Source: Acinetobacter ursingii DSM 16037 = CIP 107286
Lineage (GTDB): Bacteria; Pseudomonadota; Gammaproteobacteria; Pseudomonadales; Moraxellaceae
Length of the DNA: 64,000 bases
Assembly: GCF_000368825.1 (NCBI RefSeq)
Contig: NZ_KB849717.1
Location: 976,792 to 1,040,791 of the forward strand
Direction: 5' to 3'
Made by a program: the position numbers and the translations under genes. Positions 1-8,892 of the stretch are shown here, in pieces; positions within the stretch are counted from its first letter, which is position 1, and each line of letters begins with the position of its first letter. Below the pieces are notes generated by a model. That model was given only the letters and a program-made list of their open reading frames with translations, did no database searches and had not been told where the DNA came from.

Positions 1-1011
1 GAACACATAATGCCCTGCGTATTCTCCACCAAAAACCGCTTTTCCCTGAGATTGGGATAAATAACGTCGCAGAAAACTACTGCCTGTGCGGATCATGGTT
101 GCAATGCCGCCTAAGTCATTAACAGTTTGTGTCACCATACTTGAGCATTTAACATCAAAAACAATTTCAGCTTGCGGATGCTGCTCTAGGCACATTTGTG
201 CGAATAGAGAAATCAAACGATCCGCGGTAATAATATGTGCCTGTTCATCCATAATGACTAAGCGATCACCATCCCCATCTAGCGCAATCCCAATATCCGC
301 TTGATGATTAAGCACTGCGTGTTGTAATTTTTCCAAATGAATCGCCTGAGAAGGATCAGGCGCGTGATCTGGAAATTCACCATTGGCTTCACAACGCAAA
401 GCAATCACATCACAACCCAATCTATTCAACACCATTTCAGCACAGCGTCCTGCTGAACCATGCAAACCATCTAAAATCACCTTGAAAGGTCGTTTTAGAT
501 GAATATCTTCAAGTAAACCCTGCTGATACATTAACCAGTATTCGGTTTTGATTTGATGGCTTAATCCTCGAATACGAGGAACATCTAATGCTTGAATATG
601 ATAATGGGCGGCTGCATTGCCAACCGCTTCAATCTGTGCCGGTGTTGGAGGTTCACCGTTTAAAATCCATTTAATTCCATTGTCAGACTTTGGATTATGG
701 CTTGCCGTCACCATCACCCCATTGCCATGGGTCTGACGCGCCATGAAATACATCATCGGGCTTGAACAACAGCCTATATCGGTAACGTCTAAACCCTGTT
801 TTTCAAAGATGGTTGCTAATATTGCAGCATATTGTGGACTACTCAGCCGTGCATCATAACCAATCACGACTTTGCTTTGACCTGCCAAGCTGTACTGCTC
901 TGCCAAAGCATAAGCAATGGCTGCAACAACTTGAGGTGTAAACACCGTTAGCTTGCCACGAATATCGTAAGCACGAAAAATATGTAGGGGAAAATTAAAC
1001 ATCGCATCCAT
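1..1011 (-). CDS. algC: Phosphomannomutase/phosphoglucomutase, 3' end missing
   Basis: This enzyme interconverts hexose 6- and 1-phosphates and supplies GDP-mannose and UDP-glucose for capsule, LPS and exopolysaccharide in the cytoplasm. The minus-strand reading has the phosphoserine motif TASHNP at about residue 105, the metal-binding loop DGDGDR at about residue 250 and the sugar-binding GGEYAGH at the window edge. That gives 337 residues of a family usually near 460-470, so about 130 C-terminal residues lie outside the window. I chose ATG 1011 because AAGAAG sits six bases upstream; an in-frame ATG at 1017 is also possible. It lies downstream of dut on the same strand, as in pseudomonads, but a dut terminator separates them. 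AlgC-type dual specificity is inferred from the family. Confidence 0.9.
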   Translation of the reverse strand, partial: MDAMFNFPLHIFRAYDIRGKLTVFTPQVVAAIAYALAEQYSLAGQSKVVIGYDARLSSPQYAAILATIFEKQGLDVTDIGCCSSPMMYFMARQTHGNGVMVTASHNPKSDNGIKWILNGEPPTPAQIEAVGNAAAHYHIQALDVPRIRGLSHQIKTEYWLMYQQGLLEDIHLKRPFKVILDGLHGSAGRCAEMVLNRLGCDVIALRCEANGEFPDHAPDPSQAIHLEKLQHAVLNHQADIGIALDGDGDRLVIMDEQAHIITADRLISLFAQMCLEQHPQAEIVFDVKCSSMVTQTVNDLGGIATMIRTGSSFLRRYLSQSQGKAVFGGEYAGHYVF

Positions 1012-1153
1012 AGGCATCTTCTTTTAATTCAACGCCTACTTTTTAAAAGTAAAAATAGTATTGCTTATGCTAAAGGAAGTAGGCAGCATTCTTGTCAGTC
1101 ATTCAGACAGATTAAGAGTGATGTTTTAATCTAATTTTTTGAAACATTCAATA

Positions 1154-1183
1154 CAAAAAAAGAAACGCCTGTTTAAACAGGCG
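1154..1183 (-). terminator. Rho-independent terminator after dut
   Basis: An 18-base palindrome (1166-1183, CGCCTG arms around TTTAAA) is followed on the minus strand by a U-rich run, seen as an A-run at 1154-1165 on the plus strand. It lies just past the dut stop and before algC. Confidence 0.85.
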
Positions 1184-1189
1184 CTTGAA

Positions 1190-1642
1190 TTATTGCTTAC
1201 CGGTATGACCAAAGCCACCCGCACCACGATCGGTAGCAACAAACTCATCTACTTGTTCAAATTCAGCCTGAATCACAGGCACTAAAACATATTGTGCCAA
1301 ACGTTCACCTGGCTCCAAAGTAAAGCTCTGCTGACCACGATTCCAGACTGAAACCATCAGTTCGCCTTGATAATCTGAGTCAATTAATCCCACCAGATTC
1401 CCCAAGACAATACCATGCTTATGACCCAAGCCTGAACGTGGCAAAATAAGACCTGCAAAAGCGCTATCGTGAATATAAATCGCCATGCCTGTTTTAACTA
1501 AAACAGTTTGACCGGGTTCAATTTGAATCGCTTCATCAACGCAAGCACGTAAGTCCAGACCTGCTGAACCTGTGGTTGCATACGAAGGAAGCGGCCATTC
1601 ATTGCCCAGACGCTGATCTAAAATTTTTACTTGGACTTTCAT
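1190..1642 (-). CDS. dut: dUTP diphosphatase
   Basis: This trimeric enzyme hydrolyses dUTP to dUMP and diphosphate. It keeps uracil out of DNA and feeds thymidylate synthesis. The conserved family motifs are visible: AGLDLRA near the N-terminus, [10 protein letters not shown], then [11 protein letters not shown], and the C-terminal glycine-rich arm [10 protein letters not shown] that closes over the substrate. I chose ATG 1642 (150 residues, against about 151 in E. coli) because AGGAAA lies five bases upstream; the eight codons before it in the open frame have no such site. The gene starts 24 bases after the rep stop and is probably co-transcribed with rep. Nothing about it is unusual. Confidence 0.96.
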   Translation of the reverse strand: MKVQVKILDQRLGNEWPLPSYATTGSAGLDLRACVDEAIQIEPGQTVLVKTGMAIYIHDSAFAGLILPRSGLGHKHGIVLGNLVGLIDSDYQGELMVSVWNRGQQSFTLEPGERLAQYVLVPVIQAEFEQVDEFVATDRGAGGFGHTGKQ

Positions 1643-1666
1643 TATATTTCCTAATCGTTCAATCAA

Positions 1667-3706
1667 TTATTTCTTTAATAAGGCTTTTAAATTCGCTAGA
1701 TATTGCTGTGCCTGCTCTTTCGGATCCACATTACCCGCCAATTTCTTTTTGCGTCCTAACCACTCTAGTTCGTCTTGTGGCAATTCATCCAAAAAGCGGC
1801 TTGGTGTCATCTGTTTCATTTGTCCGCCATTTTTACGCTGTTCTGCCAAGGTCAAGGTTAAGCCCTGACGCGCACGGGTGATCCCTACATACATTAAACG
1901 GCGTTCTTCTTCGATGGTTTCAGCCGCAATTGAGTTTTTATGCGGCAATAATTCTTCTTCAAGTCCCATAATATAAACAAATGGAAACTCAAGACCTTTA
2001 GCCGCATGCAAGGTCAGAAGATTAACTTTATCAGTATCTTCTTCTTCCTGTTGCTGCTCCAACATATCGAGTAAAACCAGTTTACGAATCACACTTTCAA
2101 TGTTCTTTTCATCCACATCTTCAGTGCGATTCAGTAAGCCTTGAATACTGCTAAATAAGTTTTCAATATTATCGAGCTTGGTTTTTTCCTGCGCAGGAGT
2201 GGCCGCAGTTTCACGAATATAATCGATATAGCCTGCTTCATTCATCATCTGGCGAACTTTCGGCACAGGTTCATCATCATCCATCAGTTCACGGGTAAAG
2301 GTGCTGATAAAATCGGCAAACTCATGTAATTGCGTCGCGGCTTTTTTCGGAATGACCACGCTGAGGCGCTGATCGGATGCCGCACCCAACAAAGACAAAT
2401 GGTTTTCCTGTGAAAAAAGACCCAACTTTTCTAGTGTGACAGGTCCTATGGCACGTTTTGGAGTATTAATAATGCGTAAAAATGCGCTATCATCTTCTGG
2501 GTTAATAATCAGACGCAAATAGCTCATCACATCCTTAATTTCTGCCCGAGCAAAGAACGACTGTCCACCCGAGAGCTTATACGGAATCTGCATTTGACGC
2601 AGTTGCGTTTCTAAGACACGTGCCTGAAAATTACCGCGATACAACACCGCATAATCTTTCCAGTTTTTGCCATTCATCAGTTTATGGGTCATTAAATCTT
2701 TGACCACACGCTCAGCTTCATCATCGTCATTACGGCAAGTAATAATCCGAATCACTTCGCCATGCCCTTTATCGCTCCACAATTTTTTATCAAAAATATG
2801 TGGGTTATTTTCAATCACGGCATTGGCGGCTTTTAAAATCCGACTGGTCGAACGATAATTTTGTTCTAGCTTGATGACTTTTAGATTGGGGAAATCTTCT
2901 TTGAGCAATGCCATATTTTCAGGTTTTGCGCCGCGCCATGCATAGATGGATTGGTCATCATCACCTACCGCAGTGAACTGTCCCATGACCCCAACCAGTA
3001 ATTTCACCAAAATATACTGGGCGGTGTTAGTGTCCTGATATTCATCGACCAAAAGATAACGGGTACGGTTTTGCCATTTATCACGGACTTCAGCATTTTC
3101 CTGCAAAAGACGTGTGGGTAATACAATCAGATCATCAAAATCAACTGCGTTATAAGCCCGTAAATTACGCTCATAAAGCTGATACAGATGAGCAAACTGG
3201 ACATCTTCTACCGTTTCACAAGTCGAATGAGCTTGTTCAGGAACAATCAGATCATTTTTCCAGTCTGAGATTTTTTTCATCGCTTTGGCAATCAGTTCTT
3301 TGCTTTCAGCTCCAGATAGATTGTCACGCTGCATTAAATCCATCAGGATGCGTTTACAGTCATCAGCATCCAAAATCGAAAAATTATTTTTAAGTGGCGT
3401 ATGTTTCAGTTCAAGACGCAATAAATTCAAACCAAAGGTATGAAAGGTTGAAACTGAAAGACCTTTTCCTTCCTCACGAGAAAGCAACTTCCCGACGCGT
3501 TCTTTCATTTCACGCGCAGCTTTATTGGTAAAGGTCATTGCAGTAATGCGATGTGCAGGAATACGACAATTTTTCACCAGATAAGCAATTTTCTGGGTAA
3601 TTACCGAGGTTTTACCTGAACCAGCCCCTGCAAGCACTAACAAGGGTCCTTGAGTATATTTCATGGCTTCAAGTTGCTTGTCATTGAGATGACTTGCTGC
3701 TGACAT
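1667..3706 (-). CDS. rep: ATP-dependent DNA helicase Rep
   Basis: This is a 3'-5' superfamily 1A helicase that helps forks move through protein roadblocks and helps restart replication. With the start at 3706 it has 679 residues, close to the E. coli Rep length. The Walker A motif GAGSGKT is at residues 27-33, the DEYQDTN Walker B box at 221-227, and the C-terminal motifs LTLHAAKGLEFP and EERRLMYVGITRAR are present. The segment DFDDLIVLPTRLL is closer to Rep than to UvrD or PcrA. ATG 3706 has AAGAGGAAAA eight bases upstream, and the 13-codon upstream extension looks spurious. A terminator of the preceding lipoprotein gene lies 80 bases upstream, and dut follows after 24 bases. Confidence 0.93.
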   Translation of the reverse strand: MSAASHLNDKQLEAMKYTQGPLLVLAGAGSGKTSVITQKIAYLVKNCRIPAHRITAMTFTNKAAREMKERVGKLLSREEGKGLSVSTFHTFGLNLLRLELKHTPLKNNFSILDADDCKRILMDLMQRDNLSGAESKELIAKAMKKISDWKNDLIVPEQAHSTCETVEDVQFAHLYQLYERNLRAYNAVDFDDLIVLPTRLLQENAEVRDKWQNRTRYLLVDEYQDTNTAQYILVKLLVGVMGQFTAVGDDDQSIYAWRGAKPENMALLKEDFPNLKVIKLEQNYRSTSRILKAANAVIENNPHIFDKKLWSDKGHGEVIRIITCRNDDDEAERVVKDLMTHKLMNGKNWKDYAVLYRGNFQARVLETQLRQMQIPYKLSGGQSFFARAEIKDVMSYLRLIINPEDDSAFLRIINTPKRAIGPVTLEKLGLFSQENHLSLLGAASDQRLSVVIPKKAATQLHEFADFISTFTRELMDDDEPVPKVRQMMNEAGYIDYIRETAATPAQEKTKLDNIENLFSSIQGLLNRTEDVDEKNIESVIRKLVLLDMLEQQQEEEDTDKVNLLTLHAAKGLEFPFVYIMGLEEELLPHKNSIAAETIEEERRLMYVGITRARQGLTLTLAEQRKNGGQMKQMTPSRFLDELPQDELEWLGRKKKLAGNVDPKEQAQQYLANLKALLKK

Positions 3707-3787
3707 AGGTTTTCCTCTTAAGAATCCGAGCATGATTATAGACATCTAATCAGCAGATGCCTAATCGATTAAGATGGATTTTACTCA

Positions 3788-3814
3788 TAAAAAAACCACC
3801 CGAAGGTGGTTTTT
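3788..3814 (-). terminator. Terminator of the OmpA-type lipoprotein gene
   Basis: Read on the minus strand, a ten-pair stem AAAAACCACC / GGTGGTTTTT closes a TTCG tetraloop and runs into a U-tract. It is placed between the lipoprotein stop (3828) and the rep start. Confidence 0.9.
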
Positions 3815-3827
3815 AGAAACTAAGCGA

Positions 3828-4484
3828 CTAAGACTGACGCTCATAGATGCTAATTTCAACACGACGGTTTTGTTCACGACCATCCGCAGTCGCATTTGAT
3901 GCAATCGGATTCGCTGAACCATAACCTTGTGCATTAATACGAGCAGATGAAACGCCTTGACCACTTAAATAGTTCGCAACTGATTGAGCACGAGCCTGAG
4001 ACAATGGAATATTGATCGAATCATTACCTGTGCTATCTGTATAGCCTGTCACGAGGATCGCACTCTTATTATCTTCAGCAAGTGTTTGTGCTACTTTGTT
4101 CAAAGTAGAATAGAAATTTGGTTTGATGTTTGATTTGTTGGTATCAAAAGTAATGTTACCTGGCATCACTAAGCCAACCGAACCATCTGGATTACGATTA
4201 ACTTCTACACCAGTACCCGCCATTTGTTGACGTAATTTTTTCTCTTTTTGGTCAAGATACAAACCACTTGCACCACCTAACACGGCACCAATCGCGGCTG
4301 CACGGTTATTTTGACGGCTAGAGTTCGCATTTGATTTAGAAATACCGTAGCCCGCTGCTGCACCAATCAATGTACCTGAAGCAGCTTTGTCATATTCAAC
4401 GCCACCGAGATTTTGTCCTGTTGATTGGCAACCAGAAAGTGCCACTGCTGCCCCAACCACTGTCGTAATTAATAGTGCACGCAT
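3828..4484 (-). CDS. OmpA-family outer-membrane lipoprotein (YiaD/Pal-like)
   Basis: This 218-residue protein has a lipoprotein signal ending in LSGC, which makes Cys19 the lipidated residue. It continues with a glycine/alanine-rich stretch (about residues 36-80, IGAAAGYG and IGAVLGGASG) typical of the glycine-zipper segment found in YiaD-like proteins. The C-terminal part (about 110-215) is an OmpA/MotB peptidoglycan-binding domain with the hallmark TGYTDSTGND, LSQARAQSVANYL and REQNRRVEI motifs. It probably tethers the outer membrane to the cell wall. It is a single-gene unit with its own terminator, and it is divergent from the acyltransferase gene across a 249-base spacer that must hold both promoters. 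The exact orthologue is uncertain. Confidence 0.88.
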   Translation of the reverse strand: MRALLITTVVGAAVALSGCQSTGQNLGGVEYDKAASGTLIGAAAGYGISKSNANSSRQNNRAAAIGAVLGGASGLYLDQKEKKLRQQMAGTGVEVNRNPDGSVGLVMPGNITFDTNKSNIKPNFYSTLNKVAQTLAEDNKSAILVTGYTDSTGNDSINIPLSQARAQSVANYLSGQGVSSARINAQGYGSANPIASNATADGREQNRRVEISIYERQS

Positions 4485-4733
4485 TGCATGCCTCCTCGTT
4501 TGTGTCTTTGTTGTCTGTAAAAATAATGATAGAAAAAAGCCACTTAGACCATTGATTTTTTGTTAACAATACGCTGTTTTTTTACATTTTGTAATACTTT
4601 AAGTATCTTTCGTTTAAATCTTCACTACATTTATCCATTGTTGCACTGTTTAACTTTTTAAATCGGTGTACAACGTCTATATTGTGCTCAGATTTTTACA
4701 AGTTGGACGTGATTCATCATCAGGATTTAGATT

Positions 4734-5660
4734 ATGTCAAAACAACCCAAAAAACAGTCGATGCTTAAAAAAATTACCCGAGGCATGACCGTGGGCAGTG
4801 TCATTACAGGCAGTACTTTTTTGCATGGCCCTCCAGTATTGGCACTGGGTTTAACCAAATTATTCAAACAATCTCGCAAAGTCGATGAAACCACCATCCA
4901 GATTACCAATAACTGGCTGGGAATCAATAATTGGTTGATCGATCAGGTATTGCCACATTTACAATGGGATATCACGATTGATCCACAGCTTGAAGTGAGT
5001 ATGCAGGGTCGTTATCTCATGATGTGTAACCATCAAAGTTGGGTGGATACTACAGTCAATCAATACTTTGGCGTTAGTCGTATGCCTTTGACCCGATTTT
5101 TCACCAAATGGGAACTGATTTTTATTCCTTTTGTCGGTCAAGCCTTTAAGATTTTAGGCTTTCCGATGATGAAGCGTCATAGCAAAGAGCAAATTGCCAA
5201 AAATCCAGAACTCAAAACTCGCGATATGCTAGAGGCTCGTAAAGCGTGTGAGCAACTTTTGTCTCAACCCTTTACCTTACTGAATTATTTGGAAGGCACT
5301 CGCTTTACACAAGCCAAACATGATCAGCAAAACTCACCTTATCAAAATTTGCTGAAACCCAAAGCTGGCGGCTTGGCTCTTGCCTTAAATATTTTGGGCG
5401 ATCAAATTGATGCATTAGTCGACATGACTATTGTTTATCCAGATGGACCACCCGAATATAGTGATTTCTGGCTTGGCGATGTATCTCGTATTGCAGTGAA
5501 TTTGCGTAAAATCGAGATTCCAGATTGGGTGTTGGGGGGGAATTATGAGGAAGATGAGGATTATCGCAAACGCTTTCAGGATTGGGTTGATCAGCTTTGG
5601 ACTGAAAAAGATCAGTTGATTGATCAAATGAAAGCCCAATACGCTAATCAGGCATCTTAA
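4734..5660 (+). CDS. 1-acylglycerol-3-phosphate acyltransferase-like protein (YihG-type LPLAT)
   Basis: This 308-residue protein belongs to the lysophospholipid acyltransferase superfamily. The catalytic HX4D box NHQSWVD is at residues 99-105, followed by the PLTRFFTKWEL segment and the acceptor-binding YLEGTR motif around residue 187. A hydrophobic N-terminal segment (about 20-43) could anchor it to the inner membrane. The order of motifs, and the spacing of almost 100 residues before the HX4D box, fit the YihG/LCLAT group better than PlsC. It probably adds an acyl chain to lysophosphatidic acid or a related lysolipid. AGGA eight bases upstream supports the ATG. It sits 31 bases before the voltage-sensor-like gene on the same strand, so co-expression is likely. 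Confidence 0.85.
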   Translation: MSKQPKKQSMLKKITRGMTVGSVITGSTFLHGPPVLALGLTKLFKQSRKVDETTIQITNNWLGINNWLIDQVLPHLQWDITIDPQLEVSMQGRYLMMCNHQSWVDTTVNQYFGVSRMPLTRFFTKWELIFIPFVGQAFKILGFPMMKRHSKEQIAKNPELKTRDMLEARKACEQLLSQPFTLLNYLEGTRFTQAKHDQQNSPYQNLLKPKAGGLALALNILGDQIDALVDMTIVYPDGPPEYSDFWLGDVSRIAVNLRKIEIPDWVLGGNYEEDEDYRKRFQDWVDQLWTEKDQLIDQMKAQYANQAS

Positions 5661-5691
5661 TCATTTAAAATCATTAAAATTGACAGGCATT

Positions 5692-6744
5692 ATGCAGAAC
5701 AATTCCAGAGAAAAATCTAAATATCATCTTGTCGATCCGACCAGTTTATCGTTCAAGGTATTTCTGGTGTATGACATCTTTATGGTGTTTATTATTATTT
5801 TTAATTTGTTCTGCCTATGTGCCAATTTCTTTTTAATGAGCAGTATTGGCACTTGGTTTTTCGATCATATCCATCTACCGCTAGTGCTTGAGTTTTATCG
5901 GACACATTTGCATCCATGGGTGATTACCACAGAAGCATGGTTTATTGGGTTTCTAATTATTGAATTACTGGTCCGTTGGGCAATTGCAATTATCAATAAA
6001 CATCATTCTCGCTGGTTCTTTTTTCCATTTATTCATTGGTACGAAATTTTAGCCATTATTCCACATTTACGTTTTTTAAGATTATTTCGTGCAGGGATTA
6101 TTGCCTATCGACTGCATGAACTGGGCTATAAGATCATCCCTGAGAACTGGTCCAATCAAGGGCTGTTTTATTATCACGTGGTCATGGAAGAACTTTCTGA
6201 TCGTGTGGTTTTAACGGTGATTCATGGTATTAAACGTGAACTTGAAACCAGTTCTACGCATAAACGGATTATTCATGAATTGGTGGATCACCATCGTCAA
6301 CTATTTGCACTCACGATCGCTGAATTATTGCAAGAAAGTCTGGCCACAGAACTTCGGGCACAGCAGGATCAAATTTCCAAAGGAGTTGGGCAAATTGTCA
6401 ATCAAGCCATTGAGGATACGCCAGAATTAACTCAGTTATTACGTTTGATTCCAATTGTTGGCGGTCGCATTGAACAGCAGATTCAAAGTATCGGGCAACG
6501 TTTGGGTGAAAATATCACCTCAGGCCTGATTCAACCCTTTGCAACTGGTTCAGAACGTGCAATCAATCCCAACTATGAGCTAATTGCACAACGCATGAGC
6601 GAAATCAATATTGATAACAAACACTTGGAAGAATTGGTCGAATCTGTGGTATTTGAAAGTCTGGAAGCCATTCGCCAGCAAGTCAAAGTCAAACAATGGC
6701 AGCAAATTTTAAACGATCATGATCGTGTTGAAGAATCGAGTTAA
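5692..6744 (+). CDS. Membrane protein with a voltage-sensor-like four-helix domain and a soluble C-terminus
   Basis: I do not recognise an experimentally defined family. With ATG 5692 the protein has 350 residues. Four hydrophobic segments are visible at about 23-50, 78-102, 108-125 and 127-145. The second carries E91 and R95, the third E118, and the fourth has arginines at 127, 130 and 133, spaced every third residue as in S4 helices of voltage-gated channels. No pore loop or S5/S6 pair follows. The remaining 200 residues look soluble and mostly helical, with repeated Glu/Gln-rich helices. It could be a voltage-sensor-only protein or an ion-channel relative that has lost its pore. A TTG 12 bases upstream is an alternative start. 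It follows the acyltransferase and precedes minC by 127 bases. Confidence 0.7.
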   Translation: MQNNSREKSKYHLVDPTSLSFKVFLVYDIFMVFIIIFNLFCLCANFFLMSSIGTWFFDHIHLPLVLEFYRTHLHPWVITTEAWFIGFLIIELLVRWAIAIINKHHSRWFFFPFIHWYEILAIIPHLRFLRLFRAGIIAYRLHELGYKIIPENWSNQGLFYYHVVMEELSDRVVLTVIHGIKRELETSSTHKRIIHELVDHHRQLFALTIAELLQESLATELRAQQDQISKGVGQIVNQAIEDTPELTQLLRLIPIVGGRIEQQIQSIGQRLGENITSGLIQPFATGSERAINPNYELIAQRMSEINIDNKHLEELVESVVFESLEAIRQQVKVKQWQQILNDHDRVEESS

Positions 6745-6871
6745 AGATTAGTCACTTCAACAATTTTTTTTGACCAATAGCTAGAGAAATCATTAAATTT
6801 GATCTAGGATTTGGACTATTTACAACATTACCTCGGCGTAACAGCTCGTCAGAGGTTCTTAAGGAATAATT

Positions 6872-7594
6872 ATGGCTGATATACGGATTACAGGCAGAAT
6901 GGTCAACTTTACCCGGTTGACCTTAGATACAAATGATCATGATGCCATCCGCCAGCAATTAGCAAATACACTGAGTGAAGGTGCTTATCAAGGCACTTTG
7001 GTGATTATTGACAGTACGGTTGAACAGGAACTCATTGCGTTAATTCAGCTTTTGATCAGTCTGGGCTTACAACCTATGGCTGTGATTGATGGGATTTTGG
7101 GTGATGAAGCGCGCGCCATTCAATTTCCAGTGCTTCCTGCTGATCAGCCTTTACAACGAATTAAACCCTCACGTGAAGAAGTGGTATTGGTTGAAGAAGT
7201 TAAAGCCGATACATTAAACTCCGAAACAAAAACAACACCAACAAAAACAGCGATTGCGCACAAGACCTCTTACCATGATGAAATTTTGCGAACAGGACAA
7301 AGTCTGGTACAGGATCATGGTGACATTATTTTAAATGCCAGTATGAATAGCGGCTCCGAAGTCATTGCATCGGGAAATATTCATATTTATGGCAATGTTC
7401 GTGGTAGAGTCATCGCAGGTGCAGGTGGAAATTCCGCAGCACGTATTTTTTGTCATTCATTAGAAGCTGAATTGGTCTCTATTGCAGGAACTTACTGTGT
7501 AGCGGATGATATTCCCAAAGATGTGCTCAAAAAAGCGGTACATATTTATTTAAATGACAAGCAAGAACTTGTATTTCAGGCTCTGGAATTTTAA
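6872..7594 (+). CDS. minC: Septum site-determining protein MinC
   Basis: MinC inhibits FtsZ ring assembly away from midcell once MinD has brought it to the membrane. The 240-residue protein has the usual two parts. The N-terminal FtsZ-inhibiting domain spans about residues 1-110. A variable linker (about 115-140, rich in Lys, Thr and Glu) leads to the C-terminal beta-helix, where the repeats [38 protein letters not shown] and [20 protein letters not shown] are clear; this part dimerises and binds MinD. AAGGAATAATT precedes the ATG. minD follows after 66 bases, with a hairpin in between, and minE follows minD, so this is the first gene of a minCDE operon. Confidence 0.95.
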   Translation: MADIRITGRMVNFTRLTLDTNDHDAIRQQLANTLSEGAYQGTLVIIDSTVEQELIALIQLLISLGLQPMAVIDGILGDEARAIQFPVLPADQPLQRIKPSREEVVLVEEVKADTLNSETKTTPTKTAIAHKTSYHDEILRTGQSLVQDHGDIILNASMNSGSEVIASGNIHIYGNVRGRVIAGAGGNSAARIFCHSLEAELVSIAGTYCVADDIPKDVLKKAVHIYLNDKQELVFQALEF

Positions 7595-7617
7595 GGTATA
7601 AATTAAACACCAATAAA

Positions 7618-7636
7618 AGCCCTTTTCTAAAGGGCT
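7618..7636 (+). other. Stem-loop between minC and minD
   Basis: AGCCCTTT and AAAGGGCT pair perfectly around a three-base loop. No U-run follows, so it is more likely an RNA processing or stability element, or a weak pause, than a terminator. Confidence 0.5.
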
Positions 7637-7660
7637 ATGACCATAACAGGAGTGGATTCG

Positions 7661-8473
7661 GTGGCCAAAATTGTTGTCGTAACATCAGGCAAAGGTGGTG
7701 TAGGTAAAACTACAACGAGTGCATCTTTTGCAACAGGTTTAGCCCAACGTGGTCATAAAACTGTTGTGATTGATTTTGACGTGGGCTTACGTAACCTCGA
7801 TTTGATCATGGGATGTGAACGTCGCGTGGTATATGACTTTGTCAATGTCATTAACAATGAAGCCCGTTTACAACAGGCCCTTATTCGCGATAAAGATATT
7901 GAAAATTTGTATATTCTGCCTGCTTCACAAACACGTGATAAAGACGCTTTAAGTGACGAAGGTGTTGCGCGTGTTATTGATGAATTATCACAGGAATTTG
8001 ATTACATTATTTGTGACTCACCTGCTGGAATTGAACGCGGCGCGATTTTAGCGATGTATCATGCAGATGAGGCTATTATTGTCACCAATCCTGAGATTTC
8101 ATCTGTTCGTGATTCAGATCGTATTATTGGAATGCTCGATAGTAAAACCAAGAAAGTAGAACAAAACGAAGGACGGATACGTAAACACTTATGTATTACC
8201 CGTTTTAATCCAGAACGTGCCGATCGTCAGGAAATGTTGACGATTGACGATATATCCAAAGACATTTTACGAATTCCAACTTTAGGCGTAATTCCAGAAT
8301 GTCCAATCGTTTTACAGGCATCCAATGAAGGTAAGCCTGTGATTTTGTATAGCGACTCTAAATCAGGTCAGGCTTACGATGATCTGGTGGCACGTTTTCT
8401 AGGAGAAGAACGTCCATATCGTTACATTACAGTACAGCCGAAGAGCTGGTTGGCGCGGTTATTTGGAGCATAA
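7661..8473 (+). CDS. minD: Septum site-determining ATPase MinD
   Basis: This membrane-cycling ParA-type ATPase recruits MinC and oscillates with MinE to place the division site. I chose the GTG at 7661: it gives 270 residues, the same as E. coli MinD, the product begins VAKIVVVTSGKGG, and AGGAG lies eight bases upstream. An ATG 24 bases earlier has no ribosome site. The deviant Walker A motif GKGGVGKTT is at residues 10-18, FDVGLRNLDLIMGCERR follows, and CDSPAGIE forms the Walker B region. The last residues (SWLARLFGA) form the amphipathic membrane-targeting helix. minE begins two bases after the stop. Confidence 0.96.
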   Translation: MAKIVVVTSGKGGVGKTTTSASFATGLAQRGHKTVVIDFDVGLRNLDLIMGCERRVVYDFVNVINNEARLQQALIRDKDIENLYILPASQTRDKDALSDEGVARVIDELSQEFDYIICDSPAGIERGAILAMYHADEAIIVTNPEISSVRDSDRIIGMLDSKTKKVEQNEGRIRKHLCITRFNPERADRQEMLTIDDISKDILRIPTLGVIPECPIVLQASNEGKPVILYSDSKSGQAYDDLVARFLGEERPYRYITVQPKSWLARLFGA

Positions 8474-8475
8474 CT

Positions 8476-8748
8476 ATGGCGGGATTTTGGAGTAAAATTT
8501 TTAGCGGTGAGGACAAACCATCAAGTGCACAAACAGCCAAAGATCGTTTAAAAGTCATTGTCGCTTCCGAGCAGGGTTTAGGTCGTCGTTTGAGTCAAGA
8601 TAAAATTGACCAGATGAAAAAGGAAATCATGCAAGTTGTAAATCGTTATGTACGCGGTGTCGATGAAGGCCATATTCAGATGCAGGTACGTTCTGAGGCC
8701 AATATTGAAATGCTGGAAATGAATATCAACTTACCCGAAGAGCGATAA
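8476..8748 (+). CDS. minE: Cell division topological specificity factor MinE
   Basis: MinE stimulates MinD ATPase activity and drives the pole-to-pole oscillation that keeps MinC off midcell. The 90-residue product has an N-terminal amphipathic membrane-binding segment (AGFWSKIFSG), the MinD-binding stretch AKDRLKVIVASEQ at about 21-33, and the dimerisation domain ending EMLEMNINLPEE. Length and motif order match the family. GGAG lies eight bases before the ATG and overlaps the end of minD, which points to translational coupling. The transcript runs into the stem-loop at 8802-8866. Confidence 0.95.
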   Translation: MAGFWSKIFSGEDKPSSAQTAKDRLKVIVASEQGLGRRLSQDKIDQMKKEIMQVVNRYVRGVDEGHIQMQVRSEANIEMLEMNINLPEER

Positions 8749-8801
8749 GCGGTTTTATTGATATTTAAATTATAAAATTCTTATTAGCGCTTTTCGGCAA
8801 A

Positions 8802-8866
8802 TAAGGGCAAAATGTGAGGCTCGCAAGGCGCGAAGCTATGCTTCGAGTCAAAACATTTTGCCCTTA
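8802..8866 (+). repeat. Nested inverted repeat downstream of minE
   Basis: A perfect 14-base inverted repeat (TAAGGGCAAAATGT at 8802-8815 and its complement at 8853-8866) encloses an inner perfect hairpin CGAAGC-TAT-GCTTCG (8831-8845). An AT-rich stretch follows. It could act as a terminator or 3' stabiliser of minCDE, or be a copy of a dispersed intergenic repeat. Only one copy is seen here. Confidence 0.6.
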
Positions 8867-8892
8867 ATTATTTTAAGACTGAGGAACGTGTA

